A stretch of DNA of 16,363 nucleotides, from the NCBI GenBank assembly GCA_937881145.1, contig CALGFL010000257.1:1-16363 (forward strand), read 5' to 3'. Source of the stretch: an uncultured Bordetella sp. (GTDB lineage: Bacteria > Pseudomonadota > Gammaproteobacteria > Burkholderiales > Burkholderiaceae_B). The translations under genes were made by a program, and so were the position numbers. Every line of letters begins with the position of its first letter. The stretch's first letter is position 1. The notes under the pieces are model-generated. The model ran no database searches. It was not told the origin of the DNA and worked only from the letters and a program-made list of their open reading frames with translations. Of this stretch, positions 6,245 through 14,618 are shown one piece after another.

Positions 6245-7354
6245 ATGAAGATACTGAGCATAGAAACCTTCAGCACCGCGGACGTGGGCCTGGTGCGCGT
6301 GCGCACGGACGATGGCGCGCAGGGATGGGGGCAGTTGTCGCCCTATCACGCCGATATTGCCGCCACGGTGCTGCATCGGCAGGTGGCGGTCCATGCGCTG
6401 GGGCAGGATATTTCCGCGCTTTCGCTGCTGGACGATCTGCTCGATCGCGTCTACGAGAAGGAATACAAATTCCCGGGCTCGTATATGTGCCGGGCGCTCG
6501 GCGGGCTGGACACGGCGATCTGGGACCTGCACGGCAAGCTGCAGGGCAAGAGCGTGTGCGAGCTGCTGGGCGGCACGCCGCGGCCCATCCGCGTCTATGC
6601 CTCCAGCATGAAGCGCGACATTACCCCCGCGCAGGAAGCCGAGCGCTTTCTGCGCCTGCGGGACCGGCACGGCTACGATGCCTTCAAGTTCCGCATCGGT
6701 TCGGAATGCGGCCATGGCCGCGACGAATGGCCCGGCAGGACCGAGGCGATCATTCCCGCGATACGCACCGCGCTGGGCGACGAGGCGGATCTTCTGGTCG
6801 ACGCCAACAGCTGCTACAGCCCGGACCAGGCGATCGAGGTGGGCCGCATGCTGCAGGCCAACGGCATATGCCATTTCGAAGAACCCTGCCCGTATTGGGA
6901 GCTGGATTGGACCCGGCGCGTGGCCGAGACGCTCACGCTGGACGTGACGGGCGGCGAACAGGACAACAACCTGGCGCTTTGGAAGCACATGATCGAATCG
7001 CGCGTGGTCGACGTGGTGCAGCCCGACATCTGCTATCTGGGCGGCATCGCCCGCACGCTGCGCGTGGCCAGGATGGCGCAGGCGGCCGGCCTGCCGTGCA
7101 CGCCGCATTCGGCCAATCTGTCGCTGGTCACCATCTTTACCCTGCATCTGATGGGCGCCATCGAAAACGCAGGCCCCTATGTCGAATTCTCCATCGAGCA
7201 GGCCGACTACTACCCCTGGCAATACGGCATCTACTCGGAATTTCCGGTGGCCAGGGACGGCAAGGTGCAGATTCCGCAGGGGCCGGGCTGGGGCGTGCAG
7301 ATCAATCCGTCATGGCTGGAGCACGCCGATTACCGGATAAGCCGGATCGAATAG
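6245..7354 (+). CDS. Mandelate racemase/muconate lactonizing enzyme superfamily protein (enolase-type, probable acid dehydratase or racemase)
   Basis: The 369-residue protein has the enolase-superfamily layout: an N-terminal capping domain (about 1-115) and a barrel. Metal ligands are visible as D186 in LVDANS, the glutamates of HFEEP (212-213) and E238 in TGGEQ. The general-base candidates are K148 with R150 in KFR, and a D261/H288 pair in [11 protein letters not shown] and CTPHSAN, which fits the mandelate racemase subgroup. These Mg2+ enzymes abstract the proton next to a carboxylate; many are sugar-acid dehydratases. The second basic residue of the usual KxK is arginine here. The start MKILSIET is standard for the family, though the ribosome site is weak. 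It leads an operon with the aldehyde dehydrogenase and GMC oxidoreductase and may act on the acid they produce. The exact substrate is not predictable. Confidence 0.9.
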   Translation: MKILSIETFSTADVGLVRVRTDDGAQGWGQLSPYHADIAATVLHRQVAVHALGQDISALSLLDDLLDRVYEKEYKFPGSYMCRALGGLDTAIWDLHGKLQGKSVCELLGGTPRPIRVYASSMKRDITPAQEAERFLRLRDRHGYDAFKFRIGSECGHGRDEWPGRTEAIIPAIRTALGDEADLLVDANSCYSPDQAIEVGRMLQANGICHFEEPCPYWELDWTRRVAETLTLDVTGGEQDNNLALWKHMIESRVVDVVQPDICYLGGIARTLRVARMAQAAGLPCTPHSANLSLVTIFTLHLMGAIENAGPYVEFSIEQADYYPWQYGIYSEFPVARDGKVQIPQGPGWGVQINPSWLEHADYRISRIE

Positions 7355-7394
7355 CAGGAGCGCGGGCCCTGCTTCGCACAAAGGAAAGCCGACG

Positions 7395-8882
7395 ATGAAG
7401 CTCGAAGACTATGTCCAGCAGGCGCTGAGCACCGGCACCTTGCCCGATTTGCCGGACCGGTCCTATATCGACGGCCGCTGGTGCGCGCCGGCCTCGGGCG
7501 AATGGATGGAAACCTTCGATCCGGGAACGGGCAAGCCGTTTGCCCGGGTCGCGGCCTGCGGCCGGGTCGACGTCGACATTGCCGCCGAATCTTGCGCGTA
7601 CGCGTTCAAGAATGTCTGGAGCCGCGCCGACCCCACCGAGCGCGCCCGGGTGCTGCGCCAGGGCGCCGCGATGGTCCGTGCGCACGCGGACCGCCTGGCC
7701 GTGGTGGAGACGCTCGATTCGGGCAAGCCGCTGTCCGAGTCGTGCGACGACGTCCAGACCGCGGCCCGGCTGCTGGATTACTACGGCGGCGCGGCGGACA
7801 AGCTGCAGGGCGATGCGATTCCGCTGGGCAGCCAATTCGTTTCCTACAACCTGCTGGAGCCGGTGGGCGTGACCGCGCACATCGTGCCCTGGAATTTCCC
7901 CCTGTTCACCATGGCGCGGGGCGTGGCGCCGGCGCTGGCGGCAGGATGCACGGCCATCGTCAAGCCGGCCGAAACCACCTCGCTCACGGCCCTGATGCTG
8001 GCGGACCTGCTGCACCAGGCGGGCCTGCCCGAGGGCGTGTGCAACGTGGTCACGGGCACGGGGCAGGCCGTGGGCGATCCGCTCAGCCGCCACGAGGCGG
8101 TGCGCCACATCACGTTCACGGGGTCGGTCGCCACGGGCAAGCAGGTCATGCGCAATGCCGCCGACCACGTCGCCAGCGTCACCCTGGAGCTGGGCGGCAA
8201 ATCCCCGGCCGTGGTGCTGGCCGATTGCGACCTGGACCATGCCGTGCAGGACATGCTCGAAGCCATCTATCTGAACGCCGGCCAGGTCTGTTCGGCGGGA
8301 TCGCGGCTGGTGATCGAGCGGCGCGTGCACGAGGCATTCCTGGAAAAATTCATCGCCAGGGCGCAGGCGCTGACCTTGGGCCATGGCCTGAAGAACCCCA
8401 ACGTCGGCGCGATCAATTCCCTGCGGCAGTTGGACCGGATCGCCGGGATGGTCGACGGCGCAAGGGCGCGCGGCATCCGCGTGGCCGCGGGGGGCGAACG
8501 CGCAGTCGATCCCGACAGCGGCGCGGGCTGGTTCTTCAGGCCGACCGTCCTGGACGAGGTGCCGGCCGAGGACCCCGTCGCGGTCGAAGAAATTTTCGGA
8601 CCGGTCCTGGCCGTGCAAGTGGTCGAGGACGAAGAAGAGGCGCTGGCCGTCGCCAACGACTGCGATTACGGCCTGGTGGCCTGCGTCTACACGCGGGACA
8701 TCCAGAAGGCCCTGAGCCTTGCGCGGGACATCGACGCCGGGCAGATCAGCGTCAATCAGTACTTCGCCGGCGGGATCTACACCCCGTTCGGCGGCAACAA
8801 GCTGTCGGGCTTCGGCCGCGAGAAGGGCTTGGAGGCCTTGCGCAATTACTGCCGCGTCAAGAACGTGACGCTGCGCATATGA
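7395..8882 (+). CDS. NAD(P)-dependent aldehyde dehydrogenase
   Basis: This 495-residue cytosolic enzyme oxidises an aldehyde to the carboxylic acid. All key residues are present: N167 in PWNFPL, K190 in VKPAE, the catalytic base E265 in TLELGGKSP, the nucleophile C299 in GQVCSAGSR, EEIFGP at 398-403 and FGGNKLSGFGRE at 465-476. The sequence resembles the betaine-aldehyde, gamma-aminobutyraldehyde and phenylacetaldehyde dehydrogenase cluster. Its start at 7395 is supported by AAGGAAA about 9 nt upstream. It sits 40 bp after the enolase gene and 6 bp before the GMC oxidoreductase gene, so it probably removes the aldehyde made by that enzyme or by the FAD oxidoreductase. Confidence 0.95.
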   Translation: MKLEDYVQQALSTGTLPDLPDRSYIDGRWCAPASGEWMETFDPGTGKPFARVAACGRVDVDIAAESCAYAFKNVWSRADPTERARVLRQGAAMVRAHADRLAVVETLDSGKPLSESCDDVQTAARLLDYYGGAADKLQGDAIPLGSQFVSYNLLEPVGVTAHIVPWNFPLFTMARGVAPALAAGCTAIVKPAETTSLTALMLADLLHQAGLPEGVCNVVTGTGQAVGDPLSRHEAVRHITFTGSVATGKQVMRNAADHVASVTLELGGKSPAVVLADCDLDHAVQDMLEAIYLNAGQVCSAGSRLVIERRVHEAFLEKFIARAQALTLGHGLKNPNVGAINSLRQLDRIAGMVDGARARGIRVAAGGERAVDPDSGAGWFFRPTVLDEVPAEDPVAVEEIFGPVLAVQVVEDEEEALAVANDCDYGLVACVYTRDIQKALSLARDIDAGQISVNQYFAGGIYTPFGGNKLSGFGREKGLEALRNYCRVKNVTLRI

Positions 8883-8888
8883 TCGGGC

Positions 8889-10502
8889 ATGGCTGATTAC
8901 GACTACGTCATCGTCGGCGCGGGCTCGGCCGGCTGCGTCCTGGCGAACCGCCTGAGCGCGGACGGCCGCCATCGGGTTCTGCTGATCGAGGCCGGGGGCA
9001 GCGACCGGCGTTTCTGGGTGCAGGTGCCCATCGGCTACGGCAAGACGTACTACCAGCAGGCCGTCAATTGGCGCTACACGACGCAGCCCGTGCCGGGCCT
9101 GAACGGGCATCCCAGCTATTGGCCCCGCGGCAAGGTGCTGGGCGGCTCCAGCGCCATCAATGCCATGGTCTATATACGCGGCAACGCCCTGGATTACGAC
9201 GCCTGGGAACGGGCCGGCAATCCGGGCTGGGCCTACAAGGATGTCCTGCCGTATTTCATCCGCTCGGAAACCAACGCGCTGGGCGCGGGGCCTTATCACG
9301 GCGGCAGCGGGCCGCTGCATGTGGCGGACGTCTCGCGCGATCTGCATCCGATCTGCCAGGACTTCATCGAAGCGGGCCGGCAGGCCGGATTGGACCGCAA
9401 CCCCGATTTCAACGGCGCGCGGCAGGACGGCGTCGGCCTGTATCAGCTGACGGTCAAGGACGGCTTGCGCATGTCGACGGCCCGGGCATACCTGCATCCG
9501 GCCATGCGCCGGCCGAATCTGCAGGTGCGCACGCATGCCCATGCCACCCAAGTGCTCTGCCAGGCCGGGCGCGCGATCGGCGTGGAGTACGAGCGCGGCG
9601 GCCGGCGCCTGCGGGCGATGGCCAACAAAGAGGTCATACTCTGCGGCGGCGCCATCAACTCGCCGCAATTGCTGCAGCTCTCGGGCATCGGGCCCTGCCA
9701 GGTCCTGCAGGCGGCGGGCATCGGCATCGTGTGCGAGAGCCCCGCGGTGGGCATGAACCTGCAGGATCATATCGGCGTGGATTACCTGTTCCGCAGCCGC
9801 AAGAAGACCCTGAACGACGAACTGCATCCATGGTGGGGCAAGCTGGCGGCCGGGATGCAGTACATCGCGTTCAGGCGCGGCCCCTTGAGCCTGAGCGTCA
9901 ATCAGGCCGGCGGCTTCTTCAAGACCGCGCCGGATCTGGCGCAGCCCAATATGCAGCTGTATTTCTCCCCGGTCAGCTATACCCGGGCGGCGCCGGGCAC
10001 ACGGCCCTTGATGAACCCCGATCCGTTCCCGGCCTTTCTGCTCGGGGTGTCCAATTGCCGCCCGGCTTCCCGGGGCTACGTGCGGGTGCGTTCGGCCGAC
10101 CCGTTCGAAGCGCCCGAAATCCAGCCGAATTACCTGTCCAGCCAAGCGGACATGGACGAGTTGCTGCAGGGAGTGCGCTTGATCCGCGAACTGGCGCGCA
10201 TGCCTGCGCTGGCGGCGATCATCGAGCACGAGTTGCGGCCGGGCCGGCAATGCCGGACCGACGAAGCGCTCGCGCAGGATATCCGGGAGAACGCCTGGAG
10301 CGTTTTTCATCCATGCTCAACGTGCCGCATGGGGCCCGACCCGGATACCTGCGTGGTCGACCCCCGCCTGCGGGTGCATGGCATGAGCAACCTGCGCGTC
10401 GCCGACGCCTCGATCTTTCCGTCGCTGGTGTCGGGCAACACCAACGCCGCGGCCATCATGGTCGGCGAGAAGGCGGCCGATCTGATCCTGGCTGGAGACT
10501 AG
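8889..10502 (+). CDS. GMC-family FAD alcohol oxidoreductase, choline-dehydrogenase-like
   Basis: This 537-residue flavoprotein oxidises a primary alcohol to an aldehyde. The FAD-binding GAGSAGC is at 10-16. The first GMC signature region PRGKVLGGSSAINAMVYIRG lies at 79-98, and the second, GAINSPQLLQLSGIG, at 254-268. The catalytic histidine is H474 in SVFHPCSTCRMG, and the C-terminal SGNTNAAAIMVGEKAA (515-530) supplies the partner asparagine. There is no signal peptide. The gene starts 6 bp after the aldehyde dehydrogenase stop codon, so the two are likely coupled into an alcohol-aldehyde-acid sequence. Relatives act on choline, polyethylene glycols and aliphatic alcohols; the substrate here is open. 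Confidence 0.93.
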   Translation: MADYDYVIVGAGSAGCVLANRLSADGRHRVLLIEAGGSDRRFWVQVPIGYGKTYYQQAVNWRYTTQPVPGLNGHPSYWPRGKVLGGSSAINAMVYIRGNALDYDAWERAGNPGWAYKDVLPYFIRSETNALGAGPYHGGSGPLHVADVSRDLHPICQDFIEAGRQAGLDRNPDFNGARQDGVGLYQLTVKDGLRMSTARAYLHPAMRRPNLQVRTHAHATQVLCQAGRAIGVEYERGGRRLRAMANKEVILCGGAINSPQLLQLSGIGPCQVLQAAGIGIVCESPAVGMNLQDHIGVDYLFRSRKKTLNDELHPWWGKLAAGMQYIAFRRGPLSLSVNQAGGFFKTAPDLAQPNMQLYFSPVSYTRAAPGTRPLMNPDPFPAFLLGVSNCRPASRGYVRVRSADPFEAPEIQPNYLSSQADMDELLQGVRLIRELARMPALAAIIEHELRPGRQCRTDEALAQDIRENAWSVFHPCSTCRMGPDPDTCVVDPRLRVHGMSNLRVADASIFPSLVSGNTNAAAIMVGEKAADLILAGD

Positions 10503-10530
10503 GGAATTCCATAGACATCCGGCAGGCGGC

Positions 10531-10558
10531 TAAAGAGTCGTTTATTCTGAACCGTTAA
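10531..10558 (+). promoter_or_regulatory. Candidate sigma-28 (FliA) promoter of cheV
   Basis: TAAA (10531-10534) and ACCGTTAA (10551-10558) resemble the FliA consensus TAAA-N15-GCCGATAA, with six of eight bases in the -10 element. The spacer is 16 instead of 15 bases. The predicted start lies near 10565, about 25 nt before the cheV ATG. A flagellar promoter directly before a chemotaxis gene makes sense and would separate cheV from the GMC gene 87 bp upstream. Confidence 0.45.
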
Positions 10559-10589
10559 GAAAATTCAAGAACAGGAAACGGGACGATAG

Positions 10590-11561
10590 ATGGACACGCA
10601 CAGCCGCTTGGTCGACGAACGCGCCAACCTGACCAGTACGAACAGGTTCGAGCTTCTGCTGTTCCGGCTCGGCGCCGCCCCGGGCGGGGGCGACCAGCAC
10701 GAGCTTTACGGCATCAATATCTTCAAGATCCGCGAGATCATGCAGATTCCGTCGGTCACGCCGATCGCGGGCTCCTCGGAGTTCGTGCTGGGGGCCGTCG
10801 ATATCCGCGGGCAAGTCATGCCCGTCATCAACCTGTCGAAAGTGATGGGCTGCGATCCGACCCGCGGGCTGAACCTGCTGCTGGTCACGGAGTTCGCGCG
10901 CACGGTGCAGGCCTTTGCGGTCGAAGAAGTCGACGACATCGTGCGGCTCGAATGGAACCAGGTGCTGTCGGCCGAACTGGCCATAGGCGGCAGCTCCGTG
11001 ACGAGCCTGGCGCGTATCGACGGCAATACGGCCGATTCCCGGCTTGCCCAGGTGATCGACGTCGAGCAGGTGCTGCGCGACGTGTTCCCGTCGCAGCACC
11101 CGGACGTCGATCCCGCGGAGCTGGGCACGGTGGTGAAGATTCCCCCCGGCTCGAAGGTGCTCGCGGCGGACGACTCGGGCTTTGCCCGCAAGATGATCGA
11201 AGAGTCGCTGCAGGCGCTCGGTCTGGACTACATCATGACCAAGACCGGCCAGGAAGCCTGGAACGTGCTGCAGGAAATTTCGGGCAATGCGCAAAAGCAG
11301 GGCCGGCGCGTGCGCGACAAGATCGCCCTGGTGCTGACCGACCTCGAGATGCCGGAGATGGACGGCTTCATGCTCACCCGCCGGATCCGCGCGGATGCGC
11401 AGCTCAGGGACATCCCCGTCGTCATTCATTCCTCATTGACGGGAACGGCCAACGAAGCGCACGTGAAAAACGCCGGCGCCTCGGCCTATATCCCGAAGTT
11501 CTCGCCCGGCGAGCTGGGCGAGGTCTTGCGCAAGACGCTGGCCGAAAGCCGGCCGGTCTGA
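10590..11561 (+). CDS. cheV: Chemotaxis protein CheV (CheW domain plus response-regulator receiver)
   Basis: This 323-residue protein has an N-terminal CheW-like coupling domain (about 17-165: FELLLFRLG, YGINIFKIREI, LGAVDIRGQVMPVINL) and a C-terminal receiver domain (about 188-318). The receiver acid pocket is D194/D195, the phosphate acceptor is D251 in VLTDLEMPEMDGF, and S281 and K303 complete the site. CheV links chemoreceptors to the CheA kinase, and its phosphorylation tunes adaptation. The ATG follows an AGGAAACGGGA stretch (10573-10583). It stands alone, away from any other chemotaxis gene in this window, and ends 7 bp from the convergent ABC exporter pseudogene with no obvious terminator between them. 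Confidence 0.95.
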   Translation: MDTHSRLVDERANLTSTNRFELLLFRLGAAPGGGDQHELYGINIFKIREIMQIPSVTPIAGSSEFVLGAVDIRGQVMPVINLSKVMGCDPTRGLNLLLVTEFARTVQAFAVEEVDDIVRLEWNQVLSAELAIGGSSVTSLARIDGNTADSRLAQVIDVEQVLRDVFPSQHPDVDPAELGTVVKIPPGSKVLAADDSGFARKMIEESLQALGLDYIMTKTGQEAWNVLQEISGNAQKQGRRVRDKIALVLTDLEMPEMDGFMLTRRIRADAQLRDIPVVIHSSLTGTANEAHVKNAGASAYIPKFSPGELGEVLRKTLAESRPV

Positions 11562-11568
11562 AGAAAGA

Positions 11569-13455
11569 TCAAGCGTCTTGCGGCGGCGCATTCGGGTCGT
11601 GTATCAAGCCGCCCGATTGATGCCGCCACAGCCGCGCATACAAGCCGTTTCTGGCGACCAGTTCGGCATGCGTGCCGGTCTCCACGATCAGGCCCTCGTC
11701 CATCACCACCAGGCGGTCCAGGCGGGCGATGGTCGATAGGCGGTGGGCGATGGCGATCACGGTCTTGCCGCGCATCAGGGTCTCCAGATTCTCCTGAATG
11801 GCGGCTTCGGCATCGGAGTCCAGCGCCGAGGTCGCCTCGTCCAGGATCAGGATGGGCGCGTTCTTGAGCAGCACGCGGGCGATGGCGACGCGCTGGCGCT
11901 GGCCGCCGGAGAGCTTCACGCCGCGTTCGCCCACGTGCGCGTCCAGGCCGGTGCGGCCTTGCAGGTCGATCAGGTTCGAGACGAAGCCATCGGCCTGCGC
12001 CTGGCGCAAGGCATGGATGATTTCCTCGTCGCTGGCGTCGGGCTTGCCGTAGCGCATGTTGTCGCGTATCGACCGGTGCAGCAGCGAGGTGTCCTGCGTG
12101 ACTACGCCGATCTGCGAGCGCAGGCTTTCCTGGCGGACTCCGGAGATGTCCTGGCCGTCGATGAGAATGCGCCCGCCGTCCAGGTCGTACAGGCGCAGCA
12201 GGATGTTGACGAGCGTGGACTTGCCCGCGCCCGAGGGGCCGATCAGGCCTATCTTCTCGCCCGGCTCGATGCTCAGGGTCAGGCGGTCGATGACGCCCGA
12301 AGGCCTGCCGTAGTGAAAGGACACGGCCTCGAACCTTATGCCGCCGTGCGCAACGCGCAGGTCTTGCGCATCGGGGGCGTCGGCCACGACGCGCGGGCGC
12401 GAGATGGTGTGGATGCCGTCCTGCACGACGCCCAGGTTCTCGAAGATGCCGTTGACCACCCACATGATCCAGCCCGACATATTGTTGATGCGTATGGCCA
12501 GGCCCGTGGCCAGCGCGATCACGCCGGCCGACATGCGGCCGCTGGACCACAGCCACAGCGCCAGGCCGGGCGTGCCGGCGATCAGGATGCCGTTGAGCGC
12601 CGCGATGACCAGGCCCATGCCGGTGATCATGCGCGCGGCATATTGCGCCTGTCCGGTCTGCTCGGCCATGGCCTCGCGCACGTATTCTTCCTCGAACCGG
12701 TTGTGCGCAAAGAGCTTGAGCGTGCCGATATTGCCGTAGCCGTCGACGATGCGGCCCATGAGCTTGCCGCGCGAACTCGATGCGACGGTGGCGCGGTGCT
12801 TCACGCGCGGCACGAAATAGACCAGCGCGGCGATGTAGCCCACGATCCAGATGATGAGCGGCAGGGTCAGGCGCCAGTCGGCCCGGGCAAACAGCACCAG
12901 CGAGGTGACCGAGTAGATCAGCACGTGCCAGATGGCGTCCAGCGCCGAAACCGCCGAATCGCGCAGCGCGACGCCCGTCTGGAGGATGCGGTTGGCGATG
13001 CCGCCGGCAAAATCGTTGAGAAAGAAGGCCAGGCCCTGTTTGAGCACATAGCGGTGGTTCTGCCAGCGCACCAGGGTGGCCAGGCCGGGCGTGAGCGTCT
13101 GGTGCACCAGGAGGTCGTGCAGGCCGGTGAGCACCGGGCGCAGGATCAGCGTGACGAAGGCCATCAGCCACAGCATGCGGCCATGGGCCTCGAAGAAGCT
13201 GCTGCCGGACGCGCTCTTGGAGGCCGCGCCGACCCAGTCCACGATGCGTCCGAGAAAATCGAACAGCGCCACGCCCAACTAGGCGGACAGCAGGCCGACG
13301 ACCACCAGCAAGAGCAAGGGGCCCCTGACCTGGCGCAGGTAGTGCGCATAGAAGCGGGTCAGCCTGTCGGGCGGCATGGCATCTTGCGCCGGCCGGAACG
13401 GATCGATCAGGCCCTCGAACAGACGGTTGATGAAGAGCGGGCGGGGAGGCGTCAT
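11569..13455 (-). pseudogene. ABC exporter (membrane domain fused to ATPase), interrupted by an in-frame amber codon
   Basis: The frame runs from the ATG at 13455 for 58 codons (MTPPRPLFINRLFEGLIDPF, then MPPDRLTRFYAHYL, then a hydrophobic GPLLLLVVVGLLSA). It meets TAG at 13281-13279 and continues in the same frame for 569 more codons to 11569. The remainder has the exporter membrane domain and a complete ATPase: Walker A GPSGAGKST, LSGGQRQR, Walker B ILILDEA and the H-loop AHRLST. Together it would be a normal MsbA/ATM-like half-transporter of about 628 residues. The stop cuts the first membrane helix. A TTG directly after the stop could begin the remnant, but it would lack half of helix 1 and has no ribosome site. 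The rest is well preserved, so the mutation looks recent; a sequencing error is the alternative. What it exported is unknown. Confidence 0.85.
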
Positions 13456-13640
13456 GCCGGATAGGAAAGCGCGGGCAGGAAAGCGTGGGGCGACGGGTTC
13501 ATGGTAGCAAAACGGATGTGGCCGCCTGCGCGTATGCCGCCCGCGCGTACGCCGAAAACCCTGATGCCTTGTCGCGCTGCCACGGGCCGCTGCGGCCGGT
13601 GCGGTTACATTGGGCGCATCGAAACGCAGGAGAAATGGTT

Positions 13641-14585
13641 ATGAGCAGCCCTTCCTGGGGCCCCAACTGGAATCTGGACGGCATCGTTTCGGGCCTGCGC
13701 GCGGCGCGAGTCGATTGGCGCGGACCGCACGGCCGTCTGCGCGAAACCTCGGCGGGCCGCGAGTTTCCCTCGCAGGACAGCCTGCGCCAGATCGTCGCGC
13801 AACTGCGCGGCGCGCTGTTCCCCATGCGGCTCGGCCCCATCGAGCTGCGCGAGGAAAGCGAAGATTTCTACGTCGGCCACACCCTCGGCGATGCGCTCGA
13901 TTCCCTGCTGCGCCAGACCTATCTGGAACTGCGCCACCTGGGCCGCCAGGAGCCGCGTTCGTACGACGAGACCATGGCGCATGCCGTGCAGATCGTGCGG
14001 CAGTTCGGCGCCGAGCTGCCCGCGCTGCGGCGCGCGCTCGACCTGGACGTGACGGCGGCTTATCAGGGCGACCCGGCCGCGCGCAGCGTCGACGAGGTGC
14101 TGCTGTGCTATCCGGGCGTGACGGCGATGATCCATCATCGCCTGGCCAATGTGCTGTACCGGCTGGGTGCGCCGATGCTGGCGCGCATCGTGGCCGAGAT
14201 CGCGCATGCCGAGACCGGCATCGACATCCATCCCGGCGCGACCATAGGCAAGAGCTTCTTCATCGACCACGGCACGGGCGTGGTGATCGGCGAGACCGCC
14301 ATCATCGGCGACCGCGTGCGCCTCTACCAGATGGTGACGCTGGGCGCCAAGCGCTTTCCGCCGGGCCAGAACGGCGAACTGAAGAAGGGCCTGCCGCGGC
14401 ATCCCATCATCGAGGACGATGTGGTGATCTATGCCGGCGCCACCATCCTGGGCCGGGTCGTCATCGGCAAGGGCTCGACCATCGGCGGCAATGTCTGGCT
14501 GACGCGCGACGTGGCGCCGGGCAGCAACGTCACGCAGGCCAGCCTGGTGAGCGATCTGCCGGGCTGCGGGCTGGAAGGCAGCTGA
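13641..14585 (+). CDS. cysE: Serine O-acetyltransferase, EpsC/CysE type
   Basis: This cytoplasmic enzyme makes O-acetylserine from serine and acetyl-CoA, the first step of cysteine synthesis. It has 314 residues: a helical N-terminal domain (about 40-190) and a left-handed beta-helix of hexapeptide repeats (about 195-298). The catalytic pair is D195/H210 (TGIDIHPGATIG and FIDHGTG), with the same 15-residue spacing as D143/H158 of E. coli CysE. GETAIIGDRVRLYQMVTLGA follows. I chose the ATG at 13641 because AGGAG (13628-13632) is 8 nt away; the ATG at 13635 would be only 2 nt away. The 185-bp region before it, divergent from the ABC exporter pseudogene, shows a GGCCGC-T-GCGGCC dyad at 13585-13597 but no clear promoter. 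It ends 33 bp from the convergent decarboxylase-like gene. Confidence 0.95.
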   Translation: MSSPSWGPNWNLDGIVSGLRAARVDWRGPHGRLRETSAGREFPSQDSLRQIVAQLRGALFPMRLGPIELREESEDFYVGHTLGDALDSLLRQTYLELRHLGRQEPRSYDETMAHAVQIVRQFGAELPALRRALDLDVTAAYQGDPAARSVDEVLLCYPGVTAMIHHRLANVLYRLGAPMLARIVAEIAHAETGIDIHPGATIGKSFFIDHGTGVVIGETAIIGDRVRLYQMVTLGAKRFPPGQNGELKKGLPRHPIIEDDVVIYAGATILGRVVIGKGSTIGGNVWLTRDVAPGSNVTQASLVSDLPGCGLEGS

Positions 14586-14618
14586 AACCCGCATGGGGGC
14601 GGCGCATGGCGCCCGGGC

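Noticed and set aside
7302..10310. A 1002-codon open frame on the minus strand opposite the aldehyde dehydrogenase and GMC genes
   Set aside because: It is antisense to two genes with all catalytic motifs intact. Its translation is rich in Arg, Gly, His and Ala with no recognisable domain, as expected from third-position GC bias.
11743..13464. Plus-strand frame of 573 codons opposite the ABC exporter
   Set aside because: It is uninterrupted where the exporter has its stop, but its product is low-complexity and has no domain. The exporter motifs lie on the minus strand.
14586..14618. Possible bidirectional terminator between cysE and the decarboxylase-like gene
   Set aside because: Only about a 5-bp GC stem can be drawn and there is no T-run on either strand.
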